DNA of 64,000 nucleotides from Vibrio ostreae (GTDB lineage: Bacteria; Pseudomonadota; Gammaproteobacteria; Enterobacterales; Vibrionaceae). The notes under the pieces were generated by a model, which was given only the letters and a program-made list of their open reading frames with translations, did not search any database and was not told the DNA's origin. The stretch is taken from NCBI RefSeq assembly GCF_019226825.1, contig NZ_CP076643.1, forward strand, positions 1,922,001 to 1,986,000. Reading direction: 5' to 3'. A program made the translations under genes and the position numbers. Below are positions 48,812 through 57,740 of the stretch, piece by piece (position 1 is the first letter of the stretch; every line of letters begins with the position of its first letter).

Positions 48812-50122
48812 TCAGAACTGATCTTCTTCGGTTGAACCGGTCAGCGCCGTCACCGACGACTGACCGCCCTGAATGGTGTTGGTCATCTTATCGAAGTAAC
48901 CGGTCCCCACTTCCTGTTGGTGCGCCACAAAGGTGTAGCCTTTTTCTGCCGCCTGGAACTCGCGGCGCTGCACCATTTCCACGTAATGACGCATACCTTC
49001 ACCCTGAGCATAAGCATGAGCCAGTTCAAACATGTTGAACCACATATTGTGGATGCCGGCCAGAGTGATGAACTGATATTTGTACCCCATGTCTGCCAGC
49101 TCCTGCTGGAAGCGGGCGATGGTGTCCGCATCAAGGTTTTTCTCCCAGTTAAACGATGGCGAACAGTTGTAGGCCAGCAATTGATCCGGGTACTGGGCAT
49201 GAATCGCTTCGGCAAACTTACGCGCTTCTTCCAGATCCGGCTTGGCGGTTTCACACCACACCAGATCAGCATACGGAGCATAAGCCAGACCACGCGCAAT
49301 CGCCTGATCGATACCGGCACGTACGCGGTAGAAACCTTCTGCCGTGCGCTCACCGACAATGAAGTCCGCATCATACGGGTCGCAATCCGAGGTAATCAGA
49401 TCCGCAGCGTTGGCATCGGTACGGGCAATCACCAGCGTGGTCGTGCCCGCCACATCCGCTGCCAGACGCGCCGCAACAAGTTTCTGCACCGCTTCCTGGG
49501 TCGGCACCAGAACTTTACCGCCCATGTGACCACATTTTTTCACTGACGCGAGCTGGTCTTCAAAGTGCACCCCGGCCGCACCGGACTCAATCATCGACTT
49601 CATCAGCTCATACGCATTGAGCACGCCGCCAAAACCGGCTTCTGCATCGGCGACAATCGGCAGGAAGTAATCAATCCCGCCCTCATCCTGCGGCGACTTG
49701 CCGGATGACCACTGGATTTGGTCAGCACGGCGAAAGGCATTATTAATGCGCTTCACCACACTCGGCACAGAATCAACCGGATAGAGCGACTGGTCCGGAT
49801 ACATAGTGCTAGCGGTGTTGTTGTCTGCTGCGACCTGCCAGCCGGACAGATAAATCGCTTCAATCCCCGCTTTGGCCTGCTGCACTGCCTGACCACCAGT
49901 CAGTGCGCCCAGACAGTTCACATAGCCTTTTTTGGCATGGCCGTTGACCAGTGACCACAGTTTGTCAGCACCACGCTGCGCGATGGTGTTGGCCGGCGTC
50001 ATGGAACCGCGCAGGCTGACCACCTCTTCCGCACTGTAAGTACGTTTGACGTTTTTCCAGCGTGGATTGGTGGCCCAGTCTTTTTCCAAAGCTTCGATTT
50101 GTTGGCGGCGAGTCAGTGTCAT
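48812..50122 (-). CDS. aceA: Isocitrate lyase
   Basis: Cleaves isocitrate to succinate and glyoxylate, the first glyoxylate-shunt step. The catalytic Cys is in [13 protein letters not shown], and the ICL end [14 protein letters not shown] is typical. Two ATGs lie 6 bases apart; GAGGGA abuts the first, so the second (50122) is chosen, giving 436 residues. It follows aceB with a 154-base gap. Growth on acetate through satP would need this pathway. Confidence 0.97.
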   Translation of the reverse strand: MTLTRRQQIEALEKDWATNPRWKNVKRTYSAEEVVSLRGSMTPANTIAQRGADKLWSLVNGHAKKGYVNCLGALTGGQAVQQAKAGIEAIYLSGWQVAADNNTASTMYPDQSLYPVDSVPSVVKRINNAFRRADQIQWSSGKSPQDEGGIDYFLPIVADAEAGFGGVLNAYELMKSMIESGAAGVHFEDQLASVKKCGHMGGKVLVPTQEAVQKLVAARLAADVAGTTTLVIARTDANAADLITSDCDPYDADFIVGERTAEGFYRVRAGIDQAIARGLAYAPYADLVWCETAKPDLEEARKFAEAIHAQYPDQLLAYNCSPSFNWEKNLDADTIARFQQELADMGYKYQFITLAGIHNMWFNMFELAHAYAQGEGMRHYVEMVQRREFQAAEKGYTFVAHQQEVGTGYFDKMTNTIQGGQSSVTALTGSTEEDQF

Positions 50123-50276
50123 AATCATTCCCTCTTGTTATACGCTTGTGGCGCATGGTCATCCTTTTCGCTATCAGTACATCCCGGCCTGATATTGATG
50201 AGACGTTCACGTTATTGATTGTTGTTAAAATATGTCATCGGCACGACGCGAATGTGCGCCGGGCGGTATCCTGGCA

Positions 50277-51950
50277 TCAATCCAGATAGTCATACCCGGG
50301 TATGGTCAGGAAATTACTCAGTTCATCACTGGTGGTCAGGCTTTCCATCAGCTCGGCCGCCTGCTCAAAACGGCCGGCCTGAAAACGTGCCTCGCCGATT
50401 TCCGCTCTGACCACCTCAATCTCCTCGGCGAGGTAAGCGCGGAACAGTTGCTTGGTCACGACCTGGCCGTTATCCAGCGCTTTGCCGTGCTGAATCCACT
50501 GCCAGATAGAGGCGCGGGAAATCTCAGCGGTGGCGGCATCTTCCATCAGGCCGTAAATCGGTACACAACCGTTGCCGGAGATCCACGCTTCGATGTACTG
50601 CAGAGCCACCCGGATGTTGTGGCGCATGCCCTGCTCTGTGCGCGGCCCTTCGCATGGCTCAAGCAGGTCCGCCGCATGAATCGGTGCATCAGCCATCCGG
50701 CTGACATCGAGCTGGTTACTGCGCTCACCCAAAACCTCACTGAACACGTCCATCGCGGTATCGGCCAGGCCCGGATGCGCAACCCAGGTGCCGTCATGGC
50801 CATTGGTGGCTTCGAGCATTTTGTCAGTGCGAATTTTATCCAGCACCCGCGCATTCTCCTGCGGGTCTTTGGCCGGAATAAACGCCGCCATGCCGCCCAT
50901 GGCAAACGCGCCGCGCTTGTGACAGGTGTAAACCAGCAAGCGCGAATAAGCGCTCAGGAACGGTTTATCCATGGTGACGACCTGACGGTCCGGCAGGACA
51001 CGATCCGGATGCTTTTTCAATGTTTTGATGTAGCTGAAAATGTAATCCCAGCGTCCGCAGTTCAGACCGACAATGTGCTCTTTGAGCGCGAACAGGATTT
51101 CGTCCATCTGGAATACCGCCGGCAGAGTTTCAATCAGCACGGTCGCCTTAATCGTGCCGGTATCCAGACCGAAATAGGACTCGGTAAAATGGAAGACTTC
51201 ACTCCACCATTTGGCTTCCTGATGCGCCTGCAGTTTCGGCAGGTAAAAATACGGACCGCTGCCTTTTTTCAGTAACGCCTGATAGTTGTTGTAAAAATAG
51301 AGCGCAAAGTCGAACAGCGCGCCCGGGATCACCATGCCGTCAAACTGAACGTGTTTCTCTTTGAGATGCAGGCCGCGCACCCGGCAGATAAGTACCGCCG
51401 GATCGTTCTTAAGCTGGTAGCTCTTGTCGTTGTCCGGATTGGTGTAGCTGATGGTGCCATTCACCGCATCACGCAAATTGATCTGGCCGTCGAGTAACTT
51501 GTCCCAGGCCGGCGACATCGAATCTTCAAAATCAGCCATAAACACTTTCACGTTGGCATTTAAGGCATTGATGACCATTTTGCGCTCGGTCGGTCCGGTG
51601 ATTTCGACCCGGCGATCCTGCAGATCGTGCGGAATCCCGAGGATCTTCCAGCTGCCTTCGCGAATATCCTGCGTCTCAGTAAGAAAATCCGGCAGCGCCC
51701 CTGCATCAATCTTGCTCTGACGCTGCTCGCGTTCAGCAAGCAGCCCGTCAACCTGCGGCGCAAAGCAGGCACACAAGTCAGCCAGAAACGCCTGGACTGG
51801 TTTTGAGAAGATCTGCGCCTGGGTCTGAGTCACATGGCCGGTCACATTGAGCCGGGTCAGATTGTCGCCTGATTGATGCCCGGCGGTATGCTGAGTTGCG
51901 GCGCTATCTTGAGTACAGGCAGAGCCTTGTTCTGGCGTTTGAGCAAGCAT
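50277..51950 (-). CDS. aceB: Malate synthase A
   Basis: Condenses glyoxylate with acetyl-CoA to malate. Family segments MVINALNANVKVFMADFEDSM (catalytic Asp region), LIETLPAVFQMDEIL and RALPA-type substrate loops are visible, and the end FLTIPGYDYLD is usual. AAGGAAGGA lies just before the ATG at 51950, giving 557 residues; the earlier ATG (51983) lacks a ribosome site. The first 40 residues are low in homology-like features. It precedes aceA, forming aceBA. Confidence 0.96.
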   Translation of the reverse strand: MLAQTPEQGSACTQDSAATQHTAGHQSGDNLTRLNVTGHVTQTQAQIFSKPVQAFLADLCACFAPQVDGLLAEREQRQSKIDAGALPDFLTETQDIREGSWKILGIPHDLQDRRVEITGPTERKMVINALNANVKVFMADFEDSMSPAWDKLLDGQINLRDAVNGTISYTNPDNDKSYQLKNDPAVLICRVRGLHLKEKHVQFDGMVIPGALFDFALYFYNNYQALLKKGSGPYFYLPKLQAHQEAKWWSEVFHFTESYFGLDTGTIKATVLIETLPAVFQMDEILFALKEHIVGLNCGRWDYIFSYIKTLKKHPDRVLPDRQVVTMDKPFLSAYSRLLVYTCHKRGAFAMGGMAAFIPAKDPQENARVLDKIRTDKMLEATNGHDGTWVAHPGLADTAMDVFSEVLGERSNQLDVSRMADAPIHAADLLEPCEGPRTEQGMRHNIRVALQYIEAWISGNGCVPIYGLMEDAATAEISRASIWQWIQHGKALDNGQVVTKQLFRAYLAEEIEVVRAEIGEARFQAGRFEQAAELMESLTTSDELSNFLTIPGYDYLD

Positions 51951-52372
51951 GAGTCCTTCCTTAGAATCGTTAACAAGCAACATTTGTAAGTTTTGAACTA
52001 CAAATGCTTCTTGCGCCTCTTGGCAGTGAGTACCTTCCTTTTCCTCAGCCAGCGGTAAACTGCATTAAATGTTGCGCTGCGGCGGCTGAGGTTTAAGTGC
52101 TAAAAACATAATTAAAATCTACTCCAACAAGGAAGTAACGAAAACCCCCTCAAGCCACCAAAGCTGAAATTCGAAGTTTTATTCCGCTGCCGATTTAGGG
52201 GTATCTCACTAGGCAAATCCGTAACTAATTACGTAATAAAATTACAGTGAAATTGAGTCTGTTAAAAAGGGTCAAACAGCAGATACAGATGAGGGAAATA
52301 TCGCCAGAGGTTGCACAGACGGGGTATCAGCAGAGTGACCCGAGCGGGTTTAAAACCGGTGACTAAGGAGTT

Positions 52373-52445
52373 TGTGTAAAATTTACTTTGTGAAGTTTTA
52401 CGATTTTATGAAAGGTTCACTCAGAATGTTCTGTAAAATTTTACA
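52373..52445. promoter_or_regulatory. Cluster of TGTAAAATTTTACA-like palindromes
   Basis: A perfect 14-base palindrome TGTAAAATTTTACA lies at 52432-52445. Related half-sites occur at 52375 (TGTAAAATTTAC) and near 52393 (GAAGTTTTAC). They lie more than 400 bases upstream of aceB, past the oxyR2 terminator. The binding protein is not identified. Confidence 0.4.
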
Positions 52446-52474
52446 ATAAAAAAATCACCAGCAGAGTTTAATAC

Positions 52475-52505
52475 TAAAAAATGCGCCTATATCAGCGCAT
52501 TTTCA
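52475..52505 (-). terminator. oxyR2 terminator
   Basis: The minus-strand stem AATGCGC/GCGCATT is followed by a T run, about 60 bases after the oxyR2 stop. Confidence 0.75.
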
Positions 52506-52560
52506 CTAGTATTCGACCACTCTACGGCGCTGGCTACGCCAATTCTCGACCTGAGAAGAC

Positions 52561-53466
52561 CTAAAGCAGCTCCGAAACCACCTCCGCCAGACGCTCAAAA
52601 GTGTGACTCCGCGAAGAACTCGGGCGCCACACCAGACCAATTTCCCGCGATGCCTGCTGGCCGGGCGGGTCGATCACCACCAGATTCTGGTTATCAAGTA
52701 AACCGTGTTTGATCGCCATTTGCGGGATAAAGGTCGTCCCCAGCCCATTCGCCACCATCTGCACTAAGGTATGCAAACTGGTGGCAGTAAACGGATTGAT
52801 CTTCTCTTTATCCGTCAGCTTACAGGCCGAAACCGCGTGCTCGGTCAGACAGTGTTCATTCTCGAGCAGAAAAACCGAGTTGTCCGGCAGGTCATCATAT
52901 TTGATCGGCACCCGAATCGCGTCCGCCTGTTTACGGCTGATCACCATGCGGAACGGATCCTGGCCGACCACGCGACTTTCCATACTGCCGATATCCATCG
53001 GCAGTGCCAGCAGCAGCACATCCAGCTCGCCGTTACGCAAGGCGGTGAGCAGATTGGCGGTGGTGTCTTCGCGCAGCAACAGATGCAGCTGCGGATAGTG
53101 CACATTGACTTCCTGCACCAGATCGCCGAGCAAAAACGGGGCGATGGTCGGAATGCAGCCGAGTTTGAGTTGCCCTTCCATTAAGTCGCCCTGACACTGT
53201 TTACCCAGTTCCATCAGATCCTGACCACGCGCCAGCAGCTCGCGCCCCTGTTTCACCACCTCTTCACCCGCCTGGGTAAACACCAGCGGGCTTTTTTTAT
53301 CTTTCTTTTCATACAATGGGCAGCCAATCAGCTCTTCCAGATTCTGAATCCCTTTACTTAGCGTCGACTGACTGACAAAACACCGCTCGGCGGCATCACT
53401 GAAATGACGGGTCTCATGGAGCGTCACCAGGTAATGCAGCTGCTTTAAACTGGGCCATTTATTCAT
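52561..53466 (-). CDS. oxyR2: LysR-type peroxide sensor, OxyR2 type
   Basis: A 301-residue peroxide-sensing LysR regulator. The helix-turn-helix lies at about residues 20-45 (FVSQSTLSKGIQNLEEL). The redox pair is Cys206 and Cys215 in EHCLTEHAVSACKL. Residue 204 is Glu; in V. vulnificus this residue separates the very sensitive OxyR2 (Glu204) from OxyR1 (Gly204). The numbering and residues match exactly, so I call it OxyR2. I start at MNKWPSLKQLHYL (53466). It diverges from a peroxiredoxin gene, the known prx2 arrangement, with OxyR-like half-sites between them. Confidence 0.92.
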   Translation of the reverse strand: MNKWPSLKQLHYLVTLHETRHFSDAAERCFVSQSTLSKGIQNLEELIGCPLYEKKDKKSPLVFTQAGEEVVKQGRELLARGQDLMELGKQCQGDLMEGQLKLGCIPTIAPFLLGDLVQEVNVHYPQLHLLLREDTTANLLTALRNGELDVLLLALPMDIGSMESRVVGQDPFRMVISRKQADAIRVPIKYDDLPDNSVFLLENEHCLTEHAVSACKLTDKEKINPFTATSLHTLVQMVANGLGTTFIPQMAIKHGLLDNQNLVVIDPPGQQASREIGLVWRPSSSRSHTFERLAEVVSELL

Positions 53467-53533
53467 CGTAAGTTTAGTCTTTGTTCTGTTTCTGTTTTTT
53501 TCGCCGGCAGATTTTTGGCTCATCGCTTTTTTC

Positions 53534-53587
53534 GATAAACTTAATCTATTTAATTCGCTTTTTTCTATACTACGATCTGTACTATAG
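53534..53587. promoter_or_regulatory. Candidate OxyR2 binding region
   Basis: GATAAACTTAATCTAT at 53534-53549 resembles one OxyR half motif, and an inverted pair CTATA-N13-TATAG follows at 53565-53587. Both lie between the divergent oxyR2 and prx2 genes. Confidence 0.5.
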
Positions 53588-53664
53588 TTTGTCTCGCAAT
53601 TATACGGACTGGGTTAACTAATCTTGGTAACCCGGAACTAACCATTAATCTTAGGAGCAAAAAA

Positions 53665-54276
53665 ATGGTACTAGTAGGTCGTCAAGCCCCTGATTTTACT
53701 GCTGCAGCAGTGCTAGGTAACGGTGAAATCGTTGATAACTTCAACTTCGCAGAATTCACTAAAGGTAAGAAAGCAGTTGTTTTCTTCTACCCACTAGACT
53801 TCACTTTCGTTTGCCCATCTGAGCTGATCGCATTCGACAAACGTTTCGAAGACTTCAAAGCTAAAGGCGTAGAAGTAATCGGCGTTTCTATCGATTCTCA
53901 GTTCTCTCACAACGCATGGCGTAACACTGCTATTGAGAATGGCGGTATCGGTGAAGTTCAATACCCACTGGTTGCTGACGTTAAGCACGAAATCGTTAAA
54001 GCATACGATGTTGAGCACCCAGAAGCTGGCGTTGCTTTCCGTGGTTCTTTCCTGATCGACGAAGACGGCGTTGTACGTCACCAAGTTGTTAACGACCTGC
54101 CACTAGGCCGTAACATCGACGAAATGCTGCGCATGGTTGACGCTCTGAACTTCCACCAGACTCACGGTGAAGTATGTCCTGCACAGTGGGAAGAAGGTAA
54201 AGCTGGTATGAAAGATTCTCCAGCGGGCGTAGCTGCTTACCTGTCTGAGCACACTGCTGACCTGAACAAAAAATAA
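53665..54276 (+). CDS. prx2: Typical 2-Cys peroxiredoxin Prx2 (AhpC/Prx1 class)
   Basis: Reduces hydrogen peroxide and organic peroxides in the cytoplasm. The peroxidatic Cys50 is in DFTFVCPSE and the resolving Cys171 in HGEVCPAQW. The GGIG stretch and the C-terminal YL segment resemble the GGLG/YF features of overoxidation-sensitive peroxiredoxins. Codon use fits strong expression. AGGAG precedes the ATG. It diverges from oxyR2 and ends in a strong terminator, so it is a single-gene peroxide-induced unit. Confidence 0.95.
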   Translation: MVLVGRQAPDFTAAAVLGNGEIVDNFNFAEFTKGKKAVVFFYPLDFTFVCPSELIAFDKRFEDFKAKGVEVIGVSIDSQFSHNAWRNTAIENGGIGEVQYPLVADVKHEIVKAYDVEHPEAGVAFRGSFLIDEDGVVRHQVVNDLPLGRNIDEMLRMVDALNFHQTHGEVCPAQWEEGKAGMKDSPAGVAAYLSEHTADLNKK

Positions 54277-54366
54277 TTCACCTCTTAAACGCCCGCGCTC
54301 AAACCGGGTTTGTGGTTGGATTATAGGTGATACAACTCGCCAATCAGTTTAAGAAGTAAAGTCTGT

Positions 54367-54395
54367 AAAGCCCCGCTCACCGAGCGGGGCTTTTT
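54367..54395 (+). terminator. prx2 terminator
   Basis: The stem AAAGCCCCGCTC/GAGCGGGGCTTT is followed by TTATTT, 90 bases after the prx2 stop. Confidence 0.9.
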
Positions 54396-54521
54396 ATTTG
54401 CCTTGTCCTCACTCAATTGCTTCGGAAATGCCTCACCATCCACTTTACCTCTATTTCCTGCCCTCTGCGCTAGCGAACCTTGCTACAATCTGGGCTCTGT
54501 TTTCTGACTGGTCGCCAAACA

Positions 54522-55274
54522 ATGCCTTATCATCTCGAAGTCTGTATCGACACCATTGAATCTCTGCCGCATGCTCTGGCTGGCGGAGCCACCCGTATCG
54601 AACTGTGCTCGTCACTGGCCCTGGGCGGCCTGACACCAAGTTTCGGTTTAATGCGCCAGGCCGCGCAACGTTCCAGTGTCCCGGTGTACGCTATGATCAG
54701 GCCGCGCCAGGGCGATTTCCTCTACGACGCTGACGATATCGCCTGCATGCAATACGATATCGCGGCGGCCCATCAGGCAGGATTGCAGGGCGTCGTGCTG
54801 GGACTGCTGACTGAACATGGTCAAGTGGATACACAGCGCTGCCGGAAACTGATCGAACAGGCGCACAGCCTTGGCCTTGGCGTAACCTTTCACCGCGCCT
54901 TTGACCAGTGTCAGGACGCGCAGCAGGCGCTGGAGAGCATCATTGAGCTTGGCTGCGAGCGGCTGCTCACATCAGGTCAGGCGCCAACGGCGCTGCAAGG
55001 TGCCGACCTTATCGCCGAGCTGGTCAGGCAGAGTAACGGACGGATTGCGATTATGGCGGGTGCCGGGGTGAATGCCGCCAATGCGCCGCTCCTGGCGCAG
55101 CACACCGGCGTGACTGAGCTGCACCTGTCGGGCAAAACCACCCGCGCCAGCAAGATGCGTTTTATCGCCGCGCAGAGCAAAATGGGCGCCGCTGCAGTGG
55201 ATGACTTTGTGGTACCGGTCACCGACCGTCAGACGATTGCCGATACCGCATCAGCTCTCAAATCAGGAGCATAA
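54522..55274 (+). CDS. cutC: Copper homeostasis protein CutC
   Basis: A 250-residue TIM-barrel protein of the CutC family. The start MPYHLEVCIDTIESLPHALA and the segments GATRIELCSSLALGGLTPS, YAMIRPRQGDFLYD, VTFHRAFDQC and LTSGQAPTAL are all family hallmarks. The name comes from a copper phenotype in E. coli, but its enzymatic role is unresolved. The ATG at 54522 is chosen by homology of the start; no clear ribosome site is seen. It is 53 bases upstream of ppk2. Confidence 0.94.
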   Translation: MPYHLEVCIDTIESLPHALAGGATRIELCSSLALGGLTPSFGLMRQAAQRSSVPVYAMIRPRQGDFLYDADDIACMQYDIAAAHQAGLQGVVLGLLTEHGQVDTQRCRKLIEQAHSLGLGVTFHRAFDQCQDAQQALESIIELGCERLLTSGQAPTALQGADLIAELVRQSNGRIAIMAGAGVNAANAPLLAQHTGVTELHLSGKTTRASKMRFIAAQSKMGAAAVDDFVVPVTDRQTIADTASALKSGA

Positions 55275-55327
55275 GCCTGTTGATGCATTAGGTCGGTGCT
55301 AATATGCGCTTATCAAAGGAGTGAACG

Positions 55328-56104
55328 ATGACCAAATTAAAAAGAAAAGTGTACGAGAAAGAGCTCGAACGGCTGCAGGTTGAACTGGTTAAGCTGCAAG
55401 AGTGGGTCAAACATGAAAAGCTCAAAGTCGTGGTCATTTTTGAGGGCCGCGATGCCGCCGGCAAAGGCGGCGTCATCAAGCGTATCACCGAAAAGCTCAA
55501 TCCGCGGGTGTGCCGGGTTGCCGCTCTGCCCGCACCGACGGAAAAAGAGAAAACCCAGTGGTACTTTCAGCGTTATGTAGCCCATCTGCCGGCGGCTGGT
55601 GAAATCGTGCTGTTTGACCGCAGCTGGTATAACCGCGCCGGGGTAGAGAAAGTGATGGGATTTTGCAGCGGCGAAGAGTATGAAGAGTTTCTGCGCTCCT
55701 GCCCGGAATTTGAACGAATGTTGCAGCGCTCCGGGATTATTCTGCTCAAATACTGGTTCTCGGTCTCTGATGAAGAGCAGGAAAAGCGCTTTCTCGAGCG
55801 GATCAAAACCCCGATTAAACGCTGGAAGTTCAGTCCGATGGATCTGGAGTCCCGTCACCGCTGGGCCGATTACTCCAAAGCGAAAGACAAGATGTTCGCC
55901 TACACCGATACCAAGCAGTGCCCGTGGTGGGTGGTGCCTTCCGATGACAAGCGCAGTGCACGCCTTAACTGCATCAGCCATCTACTCAGCAGCATCGAAT
56001 ATCGCAGCATTGAATATCCGCCCATCCACCTGCCGGAAATCAACAAGGAAGGCTATGTTCGCTCGCCGATAGAAGAACAGACGCTGGTACCGCTCAAGTA
56101 TTAA
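55328..56104 (+). CDS. ppk2: Polyphosphate kinase 2 (PPK2)
   Basis: Uses polyphosphate to phosphorylate nucleotides (GDP or ADP), or the reverse. The Walker A motif FEGRDAAGKGG lies near residue 40, Walker B in LFDRSWYNRAG, and the lid region in KRWKFSPMDLESRHRWADYSKAKD. At 258 residues it is a single-domain class I type. AAAGGAG lies before the ATG at 55328. It sits between cutC and the phoU-pst genes and within 6 kb of ppk, so both polyphosphate kinases and phosphate uptake are clustered. Confidence 0.94.
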   Translation: MTKLKRKVYEKELERLQVELVKLQEWVKHEKLKVVVIFEGRDAAGKGGVIKRITEKLNPRVCRVAALPAPTEKEKTQWYFQRYVAHLPAAGEIVLFDRSWYNRAGVEKVMGFCSGEEYEEFLRSCPEFERMLQRSGIILLKYWFSVSDEEQEKRFLERIKTPIKRWKFSPMDLESRHRWADYSKAKDKMFAYTDTKQCPWWVVPSDDKRSARLNCISHLLSSIEYRSIEYPPIHLPEINKEGYVRSPIEEQTLVPLKY

Positions 56105-56114
56105 CCCGCACGAT

Positions 56115-56143
56115 AACAGCGCCGCTTGCGTCGGCGCTGTTAT
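56115..56143. terminator. Hairpin after ppk2
   Basis: The stem AACAGCGCC/GGCGCTGTT lies 10 bases after the ppk2 stop with a short T-rich tail, between convergent ppk2 and phoU. Confidence 0.65.
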
Positions 56144-56205
56144 TTAGAGCGATTGATGTACGCACCGCTCTTTATATACGCGCCGTTCTTTGTGTAGGCT
56201 CAGGT

Positions 56206-56904
56206 CTAACGCAGTGCGTCATCGATGCCTTCATCGCCAAGGTGGCGCACATCCTTACCTTTGACGAAATAGATGATGTACTCACAGATGTTCTGGCAGC
56301 GGTCGCCGACCCGCTCGATGGAGCGCGCCGACCACATCACCTGCAGAATATGCGGAATGTTTTTCGGGTCTTCCATCATGTAAGTCATCAACTGACGAAT
56401 CACCGCTTCGTACTCTTTGTCGAGCTTGTCATCCAGCTTATGCACCAGAGCAGCCGCTTCCACGTCCATACGCGCAAACGCATCGAGCACCTGATGCAGC
56501 ATATCTATTGCCTGACGACACAAGGGTTCGAGCGAGACATGAAACTGACTCTCTTTAGCATCCGGGCTCTCAATCGCCACATAAGCAATTTTGGTCGCCA
56601 CATCGCCGATTCGTTCCAGATCGGTGATGGTCTTAATGATGGCCATGATCAAGCGCAGGTCTTTTGCCGTCGGCTGGCGCTTGGCAATAATGCGCGTGCA
56701 CGCCTCATCAATCGACACTTCCATCGCGTTGACTTTATGGTCATCGCGCACCACTTTGCGCGCCAGATCTTCATCACCTTTATTGAGCGCCTGCATGGCA
56801 AATGACAACTGCTGCTCAACCAGGCCTCCCATCGTCAGCACATGCGTGCGGATCGACTCCAGCTCCACGTTAAACTGTCCTGAGATATGACGACCTAATT
56901 GCAT
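56206..56904 (-). CDS. phoU: Phosphate signalling complex protein PhoU
   Basis: A cytoplasmic regulator that links the Pst transporter with PhoR and lowers Pho signalling at high phosphate. Two PhoU three-helix repeats fill the 232 residues, with metal-binding acidic segments such as [20 protein letters not shown] (seen as [16 protein letters not shown]) and [16 protein letters not shown]. It is the last gene of the pst operon, 17 bases after pstB. Confidence 0.96.
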   Translation of the reverse strand: MQLGRHISGQFNVELESIRTHVLTMGGLVEQQLSFAMQALNKGDEDLARKVVRDDHKVNAMEVSIDEACTRIIAKRQPTAKDLRLIMAIIKTITDLERIGDVATKIAYVAIESPDAKESQFHVSLEPLCRQAIDMLHQVLDAFARMDVEAAALVHKLDDKLDKEYEAVIRQLMTYMMEDPKNIPHILQVMWSARSIERVGDRCQNICEYIIYFVKGKDVRHLGDEGIDDALR

Positions 56905-56921
56905 ATTGATTCCTTTATCGA

Positions 56922-57740
56922 TTAACCGTAGCGCCCAGTAATGTAGTCTTCAGTCTGTTTTTTCAATGGTGAAGTAAAAATAGAATCGGTATCTGCGTAC
57001 TCGATCAATTTTCCCATATGAATAAAAGCGGTATGGTCACTGACCCGGGCAGCCTGTTGCATATTATGGGTGACGATCACCACGGTGTACTTGGTTTTCA
57101 GCTCGTGAATCAGCTCTTCGATCGTCAGGGTGGAAATCGGATCCAGCGCCGAAGTCGGTTCATCAAGCAGCAGAACTTCCGGCTCAATCGCAATCGCACG
57201 CGCAATCACCAGGCGCTGCTGCTGACCGCCGGACAGCCCAAAAGCATTCTCATGCAGGCGCCCTTTAACCTCATCCCACAAGGCGGCCGCGCGCAGCGCA
57301 TGCTCAGCGGCATCATCCAGCGCGCGGCTGTTACGAATCCCCTGCAGGCGTAACCCATACACCACATTCTCGTAAATCGACTTCGGAAACGGATTGGGGC
57401 GTTGAAACACCATGCCGACCCGGCGGCGCAGCGTCGGCACATCCACGTCCGGCGAGTAAACATTCTTGCCATGCAGTTTGACTTCGCCCTCGACCCGGCA
57501 GCCTTCGACCAGATCATTCATCCGGTTGATGCAGCGCAGCAAGGTCGATTTGCCGCAGCCGGACGGGCCGATAAATGCCGTGACCTGGCCTTTGGGAATC
57601 CGCATCGAAATATCGTTCAATGCCCGGGTCTGTTTGTAAAACAGATTGAGGCCTTCGATCGCAATCGCAGTCTGTTTATCGGTTAAGTTGTTGACGTCGA
57701 GCGGCGCCTGGTAACCCAGCGCCTGATTGACAGAAAGCAT
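56922..57740 (-). CDS. pstB: Phosphate ABC transporter ATP-binding protein PstB
   Basis: The ATPase of the Pst high-affinity phosphate transporter. Walker [12 protein letters not shown], the signature [14 protein letters not shown], and Walker [17 protein letters not shown] are intact in 272 residues. The ATG immediately follows the pstA stop with no gap. It lies 17 bases before phoU. Confidence 0.97.
   Translation of the reverse strand: MLSVNQALGYQAPLDVNNLTDKQTAIAIEGLNLFYKQTRALNDISMRIPKGQVTAFIGPSGCGKSTLLRCINRMNDLVEGCRVEGEVKLHGKNVYSPDVDVPTLRRRVGMVFQRPNPFPKSIYENVVYGLRLQGIRNSRALDDAAEHALRAAALWDEVKGRLHENAFGLSGGQQQRLVIARAIAIEPEVLLLDEPTSALDPISTLTIEELIHELKTKYTVVIVTHNMQQAARVSDHTAFIHMGKLIEYADTDSIFTSPLKKQTEDYITGRYG

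Larger units (their letters stand above)
51951..52560. other. aceB upstream region
   Basis: This 610-base gap includes the aceB promoter and the oxyR2 terminator. It holds a group of TGTAAAA-type palindromes near its right end. No ORF or RNA gene was recognised. Confidence 0.4.
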
